Positions 50,080 through 59,803 are shown, counted from the stretch's first letter. The stretch is DNA of 64,000 bases from Corynebacterium falsenii (GCA_001054945.1 JVKJ01000005.1:310001-374000), one strand, 5' to 3'. The notes: generated by a model not told the origin, from the letters alone. Program-made: numbers and translations.

Positions 50080-50086
50080 GCACCTC

Positions 50087-50725
50087 ATGAACAAGATCGA
50101 CCAGTTGGCACAATCCCGCCTCTACCTGTGCACGGACGCACGGAGTGACAAAGGGGACCTGGCCGAATTCCTGCACGCCGCGTACGAGGGAGGGGTGGAT
50201 ATTATTCAGCTTCGCGATAAGAAGCTGGAGGCCCGCCAAGAGATTCGCGAACTGGAACTGCTGAGGGACATAGCCCGGCAACACGACAAGCTCTTCGCCG
50301 TAAACGACCGGGCAGACGTGGCTGCCATTGTGGGAGCTGACGTGTTCCATGCCGGCCAGGGGGATCTAACCACCGAGCAAGCCCGGGAGATCATCGGGCC
50401 GGACATGCTAATGGGAAGATCCAATAACACCATCGAACAGTTTCAGCGTTCCATCGCCGACACGGGTTTGAATTACGCCGTGATCGGCCCCGTATGGCCC
50501 ACCCCCACCAAGCCCGGTCGCCCCGCCGTTGGGTTGGATACTGTCCGCGCCGCCAGCGAGGTCGCCGGTACTAAGCCCTGGTTCGCGATTGGGGGCATTG
50601 ATCAGGACAGGACGCCACAGGTGCAGCACGTCGGTGCGGACAGAATCGTGGTCGTGAGGGCCATTGCCGATGCTGCCAACCCCGAAGAGGCAGCGCGGGA
50701 CCTTAGGCGGCTCCTCGCCAAATAG
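50087..50725 (+). CDS. thiE: Thiamine-phosphate synthase
   Basis: Joins HMP-diphosphate and thiazole phosphate into thiamine phosphate. 212 aa; VDIIQLRDKKLEARQE, FAVNDRADVAAIVGADVFHAGQGDL and FAIGGIDQDR are characteristic. The ATG at 50087 sits seven bases after a -10 box, so leaderless; the alternative ATG 50078 overlaps that box. Divergent from thiO; its end overlaps the rsmD stop by 23 bases. Confidence 0.94.
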   Translation: MNKIDQLAQSRLYLCTDARSDKGDLAEFLHAAYEGGVDIIQLRDKKLEARQEIRELELLRDIARQHDKLFAVNDRADVAAIVGADVFHAGQGDLTTEQAREIIGPDMLMGRSNNTIEQFQRSIADTGLNYAVIGPVWPTPTKPGRPAVGLDTVRAASEVAGTKPWFAIGGIDQDRTPQVQHVGADRIVVVRAIADAANPEEAARDLRRLLAK

Positions 50726-51272
50726 CCATGTCGAAGCGGGCGATTCCGTAGGTCCGCTTCTTGACCTTCTGCCCCGTGGGCTCGTATCCCTCCGGCCACG
50801 CGGTCTCTGGCCCAGCGCTGGGCCGTTCCACCACCACAACGGCATCAGGCTGCAGCGCCGGGATCAGTGCATTCAGCATCTCCACAATTGCCTCGTCAGC
50901 GAGCTCATAGGGCGGATCCGCCAGCACCATCGAGAAGTACTCGCGAGGAGCGCGCGCCAAGTAGGTCGATGCCTTAGCCTCCACAATCGTGGTGCGCGGA
51001 TGCCCCACGACGGCCATGTTGTTCTTGATGACGCTCACGGCCTTGTCGCTGGCGTCCACAAGAACCACCTCATCGGCTCCGCGCGAGGCGGCCTCCAACC
51101 CCAGTGCCCCTGACCCTGCGAACAAATCCAGGACGGTCTCGCCCTCGAACCCGAAACGCACCTGCAGGCTGGAAAATAGCCCCTCTCGCGCGCGATCTGC
51201 AGTAGGTCGCGTGCCCGTGGGAGGGACCTTGATCGTGCGGCCCCGAGCGTGGCCTGCGATGATGCGCGTCAC
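50703..51272 (-). CDS. rsmD: 16S rRNA (guanine(966)-N(2))-methyltransferase RsmD
   Basis: SAM-dependent methylation of G966 in 16S rRNA. 189 aa with VLDLFAGSGALGLEAASRGA (SAM site) and the catalytic DPPY in VLADPPYELAD. GTG start overlapping the carrier-protein stop (GTGA). Normally neighbours coaD; here the thi cluster separates them. Confidence 0.95.
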   Translation of the reverse strand: MTRIIAGHARGRTIKVPPTGTRPTADRAREGLFSSLQVRFGFEGETVLDLFAGSGALGLEAASRGADEVVLVDASDKAVSVIKNNMAVVGHPRTTIVEAKASTYLARAPREYFSMVLADPPYELADEAIVEMLNALIPALQPDAVVVVERPSAGPETAWPEGYEPTGQKVKKRTYGIARFDMAIWRGAA

Positions 51273-51478
51273 TTCTGGACCTCCAATAGCTCGTCGCCTC
51301 CGTGTACATCGGCGAAATCCTGTACCGATCCGCGGGCGACGGCGCCGGGACCGGGGGCCAGAACCGGCGCCTCGAGCTTCACGGCCTCAACCACCGCGAG
51401 GACCTGGCCAGTCTCCACACGCTCCCCGTCAGCCACCTCGAAGCGCACTATCCCTGCGAACGGTGCATAAATTTTCAT
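51269..51478 (-). CDS. Stand-alone biotinyl/lipoyl-domain carrier protein
   Basis: A 69-aa single domain of the biotinyl-lipoyl fold, kept between recG and rsmD in actinobacteria. The carrier lysine K34 lies in VEAVKLEAPVLAPG; the two Met that usually flank biotinyl-Lys (AMKM) are V33 and L35. Whether biotin, lipoate or nothing is attached is not clear. Start ATG 51478; the frame begins three codons earlier. Probably co-transcribed with recG and rsmD. Confidence 0.85.
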   Translation of the reverse strand: MKIYAPFAGIVRFEVADGERVETGQVLAVVEAVKLEAPVLAPGPGAVARGSVQDFADVHGGDELLEVQK

Positions 51479-51499
51479 GTCCAGCATTGTATTACGAGA

Positions 51500-53635
51500 T
51501 CAGGAACGCTCAATGAACTCCTGGTCCTCCAGGTCGATATCCACGACCAGGTCCCGGGCGAGCTTGTGATCGTGCGCGACCAAGTCGTCGGCATACCGGC
51601 GTGCCTGGTCGATGATGTGGCCATCGGTGGTGAGATCCAGAAGCTGCGCACGGCGCGCTCGTGCCCCGGCCTGGTCCTGCCCCAGAACATCGCCCTCTGT
51701 GCGCTGCTGCAGGTCCAGCTCCGCCAAAGCGAAACCGTTGGTTGTCGCAGCGACGGCCTCCAGGCGCATCGCGCTCGGCGTCCCCTCAAGTGCGGAGGTG
51801 TGCAGCAAACACCAGGAATCGCCCGCACCACGGCCCACGCGACCGCGCAGTTGGTGCAGCTGCGAAACCCCAAAGTGCTCCGCGTCGAGTACGATCATCA
51901 GCGTGGCATTGGGCACATCCACCCCGACCTCGATCACCGTCGTCGCCACGAGAACGTCCACCGCGCCCTGAGCAAAGTCGCGCATCACCGCGTCCTTGTC
52001 TTCGCCGGGCATCCGGCCGTGGAGCGCATCGATTGCGAGCTCCGGGAAGCGCTGCGACAGCCGATCCGCCCACGCCTCGACCCCGTCGGGCCCGTCGATC
52101 CGCGGTACGACCACGAAGGCCTGGTGTCCCGCCTTCACTTCCTCGCGCACACGCTCCCACATGCGCTCTACCCAGCGCGGCTTTTGTGCCGGTACCACGG
52201 CGGTCTGGATCTTCCCGCGCCCGCCGGGCAGTCCCTCCAACCGAACGGAGGTGAGGTCGCCGAACATCGTCATCGCCACAGTTCGGGGAATGGGCGTAGC
52301 GGTCATGACGATCATGTGCGGGGTTGCCTCCGCCGGTGCGGAATCCCGCAGCCGGTCACGTTGTTGCACCCCGAACCGGTGCTGCTCATCCACGATCACC
52401 AGGCCCAGATTGTAAAACTCTACGGATTCCTGGATCACCGCGTGCGTCCCGATGATGATGTCCGTCGAACCGCTCATGATGTCCAGCAACGCGGCCTTCT
52501 TTTCCTGCGTCTTCTGTGAACCGGTCAGCAGAGTGAGCTTGAGGTCTGTGCCCGCTAAAAGGTTGCTCATGCTCCGCGCATGCTGGGCCGCGAGCACCTC
52601 CGTGGGAGCGATGAATGCCGCTTGCATCCCGCTATCCACCGCCGCCGCCATCGCGAGAAGTGCAACGACGGTCTTGCCGCTACCCACGTCTCCTTGCAGC
52701 ATCAGGCTCGCGGGGTGGTCAGAATCCAAGGCCCGGGTGATCTGCTGGTGGGCCGCCGTCTGCCCCTCGCTCAGAGTGTAGGGCAGCCCCCTCATTAAGG
52801 ACGCCACCGCCTCGCCCGATGCAATCGGACGAGACGTGCGCTTATCGGCATCCGCCCGCCGGAGAGCCATCACGAGCTGCAGCTCAAGCGCTTCATTGAA
52901 TTTCAGTCGGGCCCGTGCTGGATCGGGCCCCTCCGGAGGCGGCTGGTGCACCTGTCGAATAGCTGTGGCGAAATCCACCATCGACTCCCCTGTCTCATCG
53001 GTGGGCCAGGGCAGCTCAGAGGGAAGCACCTCCTCTGGATAACGCAGGTGGCGCAGCACGTGATCCATCACGCCCAGCGTTTCGGAGGTGCTGGTGCCCG
53101 CGCGGCGCTTGTACCCGGGGAGCCAGGGCATGCTCAGCAAGCGCTGCGCCTGCTCTTGTGATCCGGCGATGTCCACAATGGTGGCGAGAGGCCCGAAGGC
53201 GCCGAAGTGTTCTGCCTGGACGGTGATGTAGCTGGGATTTTTCAGTTGCAGCTGATCGCGGAATTGGTCAACCTTCCCCATGATCAGGACACGCGCACCT
53301 CGGGTCAGCACTTTGTTGTGCTCGTGCACATTGCCCCAAAACGTCGTTTCCCACTGCACAGCCGAGTCGCTGAACACTACTCGGAGGTAACGGCGGGGCC
53401 CCCTCATGGAGTTGTTGTCACGTAACTCCGTAGATAGGATCTCCCCCACGCAGGAGTACATTTCCCCCAGCGCAAGGGTGTCCAATGAAGATGGTGAACC
53501 TGTGGGGACGTATGTCGTTGGAAAGGTCAGCACCGCATCGTTCAGGGTGGACAAGCCGGCCTTGTCGGCGAGCTTCCTAGCCCGTTCGGTGCCAACGGCC
53601 ACAGACAGGGGGCGGGTATCCGTCCACCCCAGCAC
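51500..53635 (-). CDS. recG: ATP-dependent DNA helicase RecG
   Basis: Branched-DNA helicase that rescues stalled forks. 711 aa: OB-like wedge domain, Walker A GDVGSGKTVVALLAM, DEQHRFG box, VMTATPIPRT and the C-terminal QLRGRVGRG motif. GTG start shares one base with the DAK2 gene stop (TAGTG). Confidence 0.97.
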   Translation of the reverse strand: MLGWTDTRPLSVAVGTERARKLADKAGLSTLNDAVLTFPTTYVPTGSPSSLDTLALGEMYSCVGEILSTELRDNNSMRGPRRYLRVVFSDSAVQWETTFWGNVHEHNKVLTRGARVLIMGKVDQFRDQLQLKNPSYITVQAEHFGAFGPLATIVDIAGSQEQAQRLLSMPWLPGYKRRAGTSTSETLGVMDHVLRHLRYPEEVLPSELPWPTDETGESMVDFATAIRQVHQPPPEGPDPARARLKFNEALELQLVMALRRADADKRTSRPIASGEAVASLMRGLPYTLSEGQTAAHQQITRALDSDHPASLMLQGDVGSGKTVVALLAMAAAVDSGMQAAFIAPTEVLAAQHARSMSNLLAGTDLKLTLLTGSQKTQEKKAALLDIMSGSTDIIIGTHAVIQESVEFYNLGLVIVDEQHRFGVQQRDRLRDSAPAEATPHMIVMTATPIPRTVAMTMFGDLTSVRLEGLPGGRGKIQTAVVPAQKPRWVERMWERVREEVKAGHQAFVVVPRIDGPDGVEAWADRLSQRFPELAIDALHGRMPGEDKDAVMRDFAQGAVDVLVATTVIEVGVDVPNATLMIVLDAEHFGVSQLHQLRGRVGRGAGDSWCLLHTSALEGTPSAMRLEAVAATTNGFALAELDLQQRTEGDVLGQDQAGARARRAQLLDLTTDGHIIDQARRYADDLVAHDHKLARDLVVDIDLEDQEFIERS

Positions 53636-55044
53636 TATTCGACACCCACTTGCACCCGGGGTATCAGGCCTTCCACCTGGTAGGCGTCAATCTCGACGTG
53701 TGGATGACTCTCCCTCAGGCGGTCCAGGTCCGCTTCCCCGTCAGTGTGATCCCACAGGATCGTCACCAATTCACCCCCGGTGGCCAATAGCCCACTCAGG
53801 GCCTGGGGCAGGTGCTCGATGTCCGTATTTTCCCAACGTTGGGCAGAGACAGCGTCGGCCATATCCGCCAGGTCATCCTCCCAATCGCTCGTATCATTGT
53901 GGACGGCGATGGCAGCCAGGCCCCCGACCAAGGAATGAGTGTCGATGACGTCTACCGCACCGGTATCGACCACTCCGGAACTCAGTAACCGCGAGGGATC
54001 AAAACCGTTGGTCAAGATGGCCACTGGGCCGTGTTCGAGTCGCCGCAGTGCTCTTTCGAACTCGTGCTGCTCTGCGTCGGGTTGGACAGCGACAGTACCG
54101 GCGCCTTCGAAAATGTCGGCAGCGGACGGGTTCGGCACGAGGACCAGTATCGGGTGCACCACCCGGGTATCGTCCTCAGCATCCGGCAGGACCTCCAGTC
54201 GCAGGTCCGTGACCTGCCCCAGCGCGAACGCTTTTTCGATGACTTGCCCAGCGCTCGTCGTATGCACGTGCACCGTGGCCGAGCGCTCGTCGGCTCGCGC
54301 AATCGCCACGCTGCTGCCATGCTTGCGAAGGTAGCTGTTCAACGTGGCCATGTCCTCCGTGGAGCCGGTGAAGAAAAACATCACTTCCAGCTCCGGCGCA
54401 TCCGGGGCCGATTCCTCGACATCGGGCTCGCCGGTGGCGTCCGAACTGGTGAGGACATCCTGCAGGGCCTGAAGGATGACGACCAGTCCCCGACCGCCGG
54501 CGTCCACAACCCCCGCCTTGGCCAGCGCAGGCAGCTGCTCCGGGGTCTTTTTCAGCGCCTCTTCGGCGGCGACGAGAGCTCGGTCTACCACGTCCCTGAG
54601 CGTGGCGCGGCTTTCGTGTGCCCCGTCGGCGGCGGCGCGAAGAACCGTGAGCACCGTCCCTTCCACTGGGCTGGCAATGGAGTTCTTCACGAACTCCACC
54701 GCCTGCCCCAGCATCGCCGCGATGGCCTCCCCGTTGACGGGCCCGCGAGCAGCGGTATCCGCCAGGGAACGCAGCACCTGGCTGAGCACAACCCCCGAAT
54801 TGCCACGCGCGCCGCGTACCGCACCTCCGGCGAGGGCGGCCGTCAGCTCCACCACGTTCTCCTCATCGACCTCCTGGCTGGAGGCGTAGGCGGCGCTCAT
54901 GGTGTGCGCCATGTTGGAGCCGGTGTCTGAATCCGGAATGGGAAACACATTCAGGCTGTTGATTTCCGTCTGCTTCTCCCTCAAACCCGCGGCTGCGCGC
55001 CGCGCCCACTGGACGATTAGCGGGCCATCAAGGTTGTCTTCCAT
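53635..55044 (-). CDS. FakA-like DAK2/DhaL-domain kinase
   Basis: 469-aa member of the DhaL/YloV family; FakA in staphylococci phosphorylates fatty acids bound to FakB. The N-terminal DhaL domain shows PDSDTGSNMAHTM and GGAVRGARGNSGVVLSQVLR, followed by the FakA middle and C-terminal domains. No FakB gene is in the window, so the substrate is open. Upstream of recG, the conserved actinobacterial order. Confidence 0.9.
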   Translation of the reverse strand: MEDNLDGPLIVQWARRAAAGLREKQTEINSLNVFPIPDSDTGSNMAHTMSAAYASSQEVDEENVVELTAALAGGAVRGARGNSGVVLSQVLRSLADTAARGPVNGEAIAAMLGQAVEFVKNSIASPVEGTVLTVLRAAADGAHESRATLRDVVDRALVAAEEALKKTPEQLPALAKAGVVDAGGRGLVVILQALQDVLTSSDATGEPDVEESAPDAPELEVMFFFTGSTEDMATLNSYLRKHGSSVAIARADERSATVHVHTTSAGQVIEKAFALGQVTDLRLEVLPDAEDDTRVVHPILVLVPNPSAADIFEGAGTVAVQPDAEQHEFERALRRLEHGPVAILTNGFDPSRLLSSGVVDTGAVDVIDTHSLVGGLAAIAVHNDTSDWEDDLADMADAVSAQRWENTDIEHLPQALSGLLATGGELVTILWDHTDGEADLDRLRESHPHVEIDAYQVEGLIPRVQVGVE

Positions 55045-55054
55045 GCGTGTAACT

Positions 55055-55681
55055 CTATCGTTTTAGATCCCAATTGACAGGACGTGCTCCCTGTCGCTCC
55101 AGGATTTTATTGGCGGTTGTAAACGGCCGGGAACCGAAGAAACCGCGGTACGCAGACAGCGGCGACGGGTGCGGGGAGGTCACGCAGCGCTCGGCCCCAA
55201 TGAGCTTCTTCAACTGTTGCGCCTTCGAACCCCACAGAATCGCGGCGAAATGCTCGTTGTTCGCGACCTGCTTCACCGCAGCCTCGGTGATGGCCTCCCA
55301 CCCGATGCCCTGGTGAGAGTTCGCCTGTCCCGCCCGCACGGTCAACACCCGGTTGAGAAGCAGCACGCCCTCGTCGATCCAGGGGCTGAGGTCCGCGCTC
55401 GCGGGCCGTGGTAGTCCCAGGTCATGTTCGTATTCGGTGAAGATATTCTGCAGCGACTTGGGAACCTGCTGGCCTTCGGAACTGAACGACAAGCCCACGG
55501 CGTGCCCGGGTGTGGGATAGGGATCCTGCCCCACGATGAGCACTTTGACGCTTCGTGGATCCACTTCAAACGCTCGCAGAATGTAATTGGCGGGCGGCAG
55601 CACCGGCCCTGGGGCCTGAAGTGCCTTCTTCAGCACGGTTTCCACGTTGGGGAGGTTCCAGTCAGGGTGGATCGTGATCAT
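55055..55681 (-). CDS. ung: Uracil-DNA glycosylase
   Basis: Removes uracil from DNA. 208 aa; catalytic Asp in GQDPYPTPGHAVGLSFS and the His loop HPSPLSAYRGFFGS. ATG 55681 gives MITIHPDW and overlaps the thiL stop by four bases (ATGA); the frame continues upstream only within thiL. Confidence 0.97.
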   Translation of the reverse strand: MITIHPDWNLPNVETVLKKALQAPGPVLPPANYILRAFEVDPRSVKVLIVGQDPYPTPGHAVGLSFSSEGQQVPKSLQNIFTEYEHDLGLPRPASADLSPWIDEGVLLLNRVLTVRAGQANSHQGIGWEAITEAAVKQVANNEHFAAILWGSKAQQLKKLIGAERCVTSPHPSPLSAYRGFFGSRPFTTANKILERQGARPVNWDLKR

Positions 55682-56655
55682 AGGGACTCCCATCCTCCCG
55701 AGTACGCCGGAGCCGTCCCCCCGACGGTCAAATCGTGCTCCCCGTCGTATTCCAAGACAGTGCCAATGACGCGATACCCGGAGGGCAGCCGCGCGCCGGT
55801 GGTTCCGAGGAGTGTGTGGTCCTCCCCTCCAGTGAGCACCCACTTCCACGGGTCCATGCCAACGCATTCCCCCGCGTGGGTGAGGAGTTCATCAGGTGCG
55901 ATCGCCTCGGGGTCCACATCGATGGTGACGCCACTGCGTTCCGCGATGGTCGAGAGATCGACAACGAGCCCATCGGAGTTGTCCGTCATCGACGAGGCGC
56001 CCGTCGCGCGTGCCACGCTGCCGCGCCCCGCGGGGAGATGAGGCGCACAGTGCCAGTCCACTAACTGTTGCAGCTTGGGGTCATCGGTCGGCACCGCCTT
56101 CCGCGAGCCGTAATGCTGCAGCACGGCGAGTCCCGCGGCGGAATAGCCGATCGGCCCCGCGGCGATCAGGCGATGGCTTGGCGCCGCCCCGTCCAAGGTC
56201 ATCGCTGGAGAGGGGCCAGCCAGCTCACCGATGGCGGTGAGGGAAATTACCAGGTCTTTGGACATCACCACGTCGCCACCGACGATCTCGGATCCCCACG
56301 GGCCGGCGGCGTCATGAATCCCCCGTGCGATGTCCCCGATCGCACTGAGCGCTACGTCCCCGGGGGTGGCAATGCCCAGCAAGATCGCCGTGGGGCGGCC
56401 ACCCATGGCCTGGATATCCGCAAAGTTTTGAGCCACGGCCTTCTGGCCGACCTCGTACGGGGTGGAGAACTCGAAGCTGAAATGGCGGTCGCGGACCAGG
56501 ATGTCCGTCGTGCACACCTGCCGGGAGTTCGGGGAGGATTCCTCCAAGACGGCGGCATCATCACCGTTGACCGAGCTGGGTGCTGCTCGACGAATCGTGG
56601 CAATGGTCGCAGCCTCGCCAGCCTCCGAGACTGTCCGGCCTGCCTGATCCCTCAT
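55678..56655 (-). CDS. thiL: Thiamine-monophosphate kinase
   Basis: Last step to thiamine diphosphate. 325 aa with NGDDAAVL, TTDILVRDRHFSFEFSTP and GGDVVMSKDLVISLTAIG. ATG 56655 is backed by AAGGAG seven bases upstream; the open frame runs on for 76 codons in the opposite-strand DUF3515 gene. It is the usual place for thiL, unlike the thi cluster near 48-50 kb. Confidence 0.95.
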   Translation of the reverse strand: MRDQAGRTVSEAGEAATIATIRRAAPSSVNGDDAAVLEESSPNSRQVCTTDILVRDRHFSFEFSTPYEVGQKAVAQNFADIQAMGGRPTAILLGIATPGDVALSAIGDIARGIHDAAGPWGSEIVGGDVVMSKDLVISLTAIGELAGPSPAMTLDGAAPSHRLIAAGPIGYSAAGLAVLQHYGSRKAVPTDDPKLQQLVDWHCAPHLPAGRGSVARATGASSMTDNSDGLVVDLSTIAERSGVTIDVDPEAIAPDELLTHAGECVGMDPWKWVLTGGEDHTLLGTTGARLPSGYRVIGTVLEYDGEHDLTVGGTAPAYSGGWESL

Positions 56656-56669
56656 CCACTGGCTCCTTA

Positions 56670-56675
56670 TACACT
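56670..56675 (+). promoter_or_regulatory. Candidate -10 box of the DUF3515 gene, leaderless start
   Basis: TACACT fits TAnnnT and ends eight bases before the ATG at 56684, with no ribosome binding site between. Confidence 0.4.
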
Positions 56676-56683
56676 TGTTGACC

Positions 56684-57613
56684 ATGAGTTCTTCGGGCAA
56701 CGCCAAGAGTAATGCACCACAAATCGCAGCGTTGATATTGGCCATAATCTTCGTGGCGGCCGTGCTTGCCGGGGCACGCGTATTGGTGGATCGCCACGTG
56801 TACAAGCCCGTCGGGATGAGCCCTGTGAACGCTCCGAAGGCGAACAGCCAGCAATGCCACGATGTCGTGAATGCGTTGCCCAATTCCAGCGGAAAATTCC
56901 GCCGCGTGGATCTGCTGGAGCCCGCGCCCGAAGGCGCTGCGGCCTACCGCAATTCCGAGGGCAAGCAACTGACCGTCCGCTGCGGAGTCGACGCTCCGGA
57001 TCAATACACCAAGCTGACGACGCTGGAAGATCACGGCGGTGGGAAGTGGATGCATGTCAAAGATGCCACCCCGGGATCCAACCTCAACTCGTGGTACCAG
57101 GTGGGCGGGGGCCCGGTGTTAGCGGTTTCCGGAGAGGCGGGCTCCACAGAATTGCTTGATGACCTGGGCGCGAGCGTGAAAGACAAGCCCGGAGACGCCC
57201 CAACTCCGCGTCCGTTCCCACTGAGTGATCTGAAGGAAGCGAAGGCGAACAAGTGCGAACCGTTCTTGGGCACGCTTCCCCCACGCTTTGAGGGCGGCTA
57301 TCACCGTGAACAGGTGGCCGATGCTCCACGTGGAACAGCGGTCTACCTCAATGACGATGGCCTGGAACCGATCGTGATCCGGTGCGGCGTGGCCATGCCG
57401 AAGGACTACCAACCGGGCGCCACTATCAACCAGGTCAACGAGGTTCCTTGGTTCGAGGACGCGTCCTTGGCTCAGGGTTCCACCGCGGGTCTGTGGTATG
57501 CGGTGGGGCACGAAGACGTGGTGGCGCTCCGGATGCCCGGAGATAGTGGCAATTCGGTGATTACGCAGGTCTCCGATGCCATCGCCAAGACGATGGACAA
57601 GCGCGGAAGTTAG
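56684..57613 (+). CDS. DUF3515 protein with duplicated domain
   Basis: 309-aa membrane-anchored or exported protein of unknown function. A single helix at about 14-34 is followed by two copies of the DUF3515 domain: the first has C58, VNALP, AAAYRNSEGKQLTVRCGV (C100) and WYQVGGGPVLAVSG; the second has C191, LGTLPP, TAVYLNDDG..IVIRCGV (C234) and LWYAVGHEDVVALR. Actinobacterial homologues are about 180 aa with one domain. Two cysteines per repeat suggest a disulfide in each. Between thiL and ddl as usual. Stop codon abuts the ddl stop. Confidence 0.88.
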   Translation: MSSSGNAKSNAPQIAALILAIIFVAAVLAGARVLVDRHVYKPVGMSPVNAPKANSQQCHDVVNALPNSSGKFRRVDLLEPAPEGAAAYRNSEGKQLTVRCGVDAPDQYTKLTTLEDHGGGKWMHVKDATPGSNLNSWYQVGGGPVLAVSGEAGSTELLDDLGASVKDKPGDAPTPRPFPLSDLKEAKANKCEPFLGTLPPRFEGGYHREQVADAPRGTAVYLNDDGLEPIVIRCGVAMPKDYQPGATINQVNEVPWFEDASLAQGSTAGLWYAVGHEDVVALRMPGDSGNSVITQVSDAIAKTMDKRGS

Positions 57614-58711
57614 CTACAGCCAGCTGGTGAGGGCGCGTGCCACCAGGATGTCCAGCAGCTCGCCGTATTTCAGGCCGGAGTGCTGGAACATCTGGGGAAA
57701 CATGCTGATGGGGGTAAACCCAGGGAGGGTGTTGACCTCATTGAGCACCGGGCCGTGATCAGTGACGAAGAAGTCCACGCGGGCCAACCCATCGCATCCC
57801 AGGGCTTGGAATGTCTTGACCGCCCAACGACGGATCGCCGCTGTGGTCTCCTCATCCAGCGGGGCAGGGATTTCTGCGGTCACCGTGTCATCGAGGTACT
57901 TGGCGTCGAACCCATAGAAGCCCTCGTCCCCATCCTCGGTGCCCTTGAGGAGCGCGGGAACGGACGCGAGCAGCGACCCTTCGGGGTACTGCAGCACGCC
58001 ACACTCCACCTCTCGCCCGTGAACCATGGATTCCACGAGGACCTTATTGTCATGCTGCCAGGCCAAATCCATGGCAGCGGGGAGAGCAGCCCAGTCGTCA
58101 ACCTTGGAAATGCCGATCGAGGATCCGCCGCGGGCGGGCTTCACAAAGACGGGCAATCCCAGAAAATCCTGCTCCTCCGAGGTGAGGTCGCGCGGCTCGG
58201 TGAGGACCACTTCGGGGCTGACCGGCAATCCAGCTTCCCTGGCGATCTGCTTGGTGAAAACTTTGTCCATTCCCACCGCCGAGGAGAGGACCCCGTTGCC
58301 CACGTAGCGGACCCCGCTGAGGTCCAACAGGCCCTGCACGGTCCCGTCTTCCCCGTTGACGCCGTGCAATACCGGAAAGACCACGTCGACTTGTGCAAAG
58401 AGCTCGCTTGCCTGTGGCCCGCTGAGATAGTTGAACTGCCCGGGCTCACCGCCGAGGACCAGGTGAATGTGTTCCTCGTGGTCTGAGACCTCCGGTAGCG
58501 ACTCCCCGTGGGCACGCAACTTTTCTGTCTCCGTGGTGCCGGGAACCCAGCACCCGGAGCGGGTGATCCCGATGGGGACGACCTCATACTTCTCAGGGTC
58601 CAGGTGGTCCATAATCGCACCGGCCGAAATACAGCTCACGGAATGTTCCGTGGACTGGCCACCATAGAGAACGGCGACGGTAGTGCGCTTTTTGTCTTCA
58701 GCCTCAATCAC
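57614..58711 (-). CDS. ddl: D-alanine--D-alanine ligase
   Basis: ATP-grasp ligase making D-Ala-D-Ala for peptidoglycan. 365 aa; VLYGGQSTEHSVSCISA at the N-terminus, PVFVKPARGGSSIGISKV (ATP binding) and DGLARVDFFVTDHGPVLNEVNTLPG (metal ligands) are present. It sits 21 bases from gpsA, giving gpsA-ddl co-transcription. Confidence 0.96.
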   Translation of the reverse strand: MIEAEDKKRTTVAVLYGGQSTEHSVSCISAGAIMDHLDPEKYEVVPIGITRSGCWVPGTTETEKLRAHGESLPEVSDHEEHIHLVLGGEPGQFNYLSGPQASELFAQVDVVFPVLHGVNGEDGTVQGLLDLSGVRYVGNGVLSSAVGMDKVFTKQIAREAGLPVSPEVVLTEPRDLTSEEQDFLGLPVFVKPARGGSSIGISKVDDWAALPAAMDLAWQHDNKVLVESMVHGREVECGVLQYPEGSLLASVPALLKGTEDGDEGFYGFDAKYLDDTVTAEIPAPLDEETTAAIRRWAVKTFQALGCDGLARVDFFVTDHGPVLNEVNTLPGFTPISMFPQMFQHSGLKYGELLDILVARALTSWL

Positions 58712-58732
58712 GTCAGCCAGTATAGGGGGTGC

Positions 58733-59731
58733 CTACTCGGCTTTCCGGCTGCGGCCCAGCAGGCCCTGGATCATCTCCAATGGATCAGCGCCCTCGTGGC
58801 AGACCCCCACGACCGCTGTGGTAATCGGCAGTTCCACGCCGACTTTCTTGCCCAGGGCCAGGATGGACTTGGAGCTGATTACTCCCTCCGCCACCTGTCC
58901 CTTCGTCGCCGTCGCGGCCTCCTCCGGCGTACTGCCACGCCCGAGGTGAACGCCGAAGCTGCGGTTGCGGGAAAGCTCCGAGGTGCAGGTGGCGACGAGA
59001 TCGCCCATCCCAGCGAGACCGGACATCGTGCGCGCATCCGCCCCGAGGGCCAGACCGAGCCGGGTGATTTCCGCCAGACCTCGGGTGATCACAGTAGCTG
59101 CAGTGTTATCGCCGAAGCCCAGCCCCGCTGCGATCCCGGAAGCGAGGGCAATGACGTTCTTAGAAGCCCCGGCAATCTCGCATCCCAGCACGTCCGTGTT
59201 GGTATAAGGGCGGAAATACGGGGCCGCCACCGCTGCCTGAATGAGCTGCGCCCGGTCCGTATCTGTGCACGCAACGACGGTCGCCGCCGGCTGCCCCTGC
59301 GCCACCTCCTTGGCGAGGTTGGGCCCGGTCAGCACAGCCACCCGACGCTGTTCGATGCCGGCCGCGTCCGCGATGACCTCGCTCATGCGCATCCCGGTTG
59401 AGAACTCGATGCCTTTGGCAAGGCTCACCACGGAGGCGTTGGGAGAAATATGGTCTTTCCACTCAGCCAGGTTCTCCCGCAATGTCTGCGAGGGCACCCC
59501 CAGCACCACGATCGCCGCGCCATCGAGCGCTGCCGCCGCATCCTGAGTCGCGCTGAGCGCCTCCGGGAGTTCCAATCCCGGGAGGTAGGCGCTGTTCTGA
59601 TGGTTATTCTGCACGTCCTCCGCCACCGCTGCGCGCCGTGCCCACAACGTGACTTGGTTCCCGGCGTCTGCAAAAACCTTGGCGACAGTGGTTCCCCACG
59701 ACCCCGCGCCCATTACCGCGACCTGAACCAT
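58733..59731 (-). CDS. gpsA: Glycerol-3-phosphate dehydrogenase [NAD(P)+]
   Basis: Makes sn-glycerol 3-phosphate for phospholipids. 332 aa; [17 protein letters not shown] binds the cofactor, and the C-terminal domain holds [25 protein letters not shown] 59731. First gene of gpsA-ddl, divergent from the NUDIX gene. Confidence 0.96.
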   Translation of the reverse strand: MVQVAVMGAGSWGTTVAKVFADAGNQVTLWARRAAVAEDVQNNHQNSAYLPGLELPEALSATQDAAAALDGAAIVVLGVPSQTLRENLAEWKDHISPNASVVSLAKGIEFSTGMRMSEVIADAAGIEQRRVAVLTGPNLAKEVAQGQPAATVVACTDTDRAQLIQAAVAAPYFRPYTNTDVLGCEIAGASKNVIALASGIAAGLGFGDNTAATVITRGLAEITRLGLALGADARTMSGLAGMGDLVATCTSELSRNRSFGVHLGRGSTPEEAATATKGQVAEGVISSKSILALGKKVGVELPITTAVVGVCHEGADPLEMIQGLLGRSRKAE

Positions 59732-59803
59732 GCACTACGCCTTCCGCTTGCTCGTTATACGATATCGACTAACCCAATCTACAAGTGGAAGGCTTCATCT
59801 CGC

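Noticed and set aside
50036-50086. TPP riboswitch before thiO or thiE
   Set aside because: The gap is too short and none of the conserved riboswitch blocks are present.
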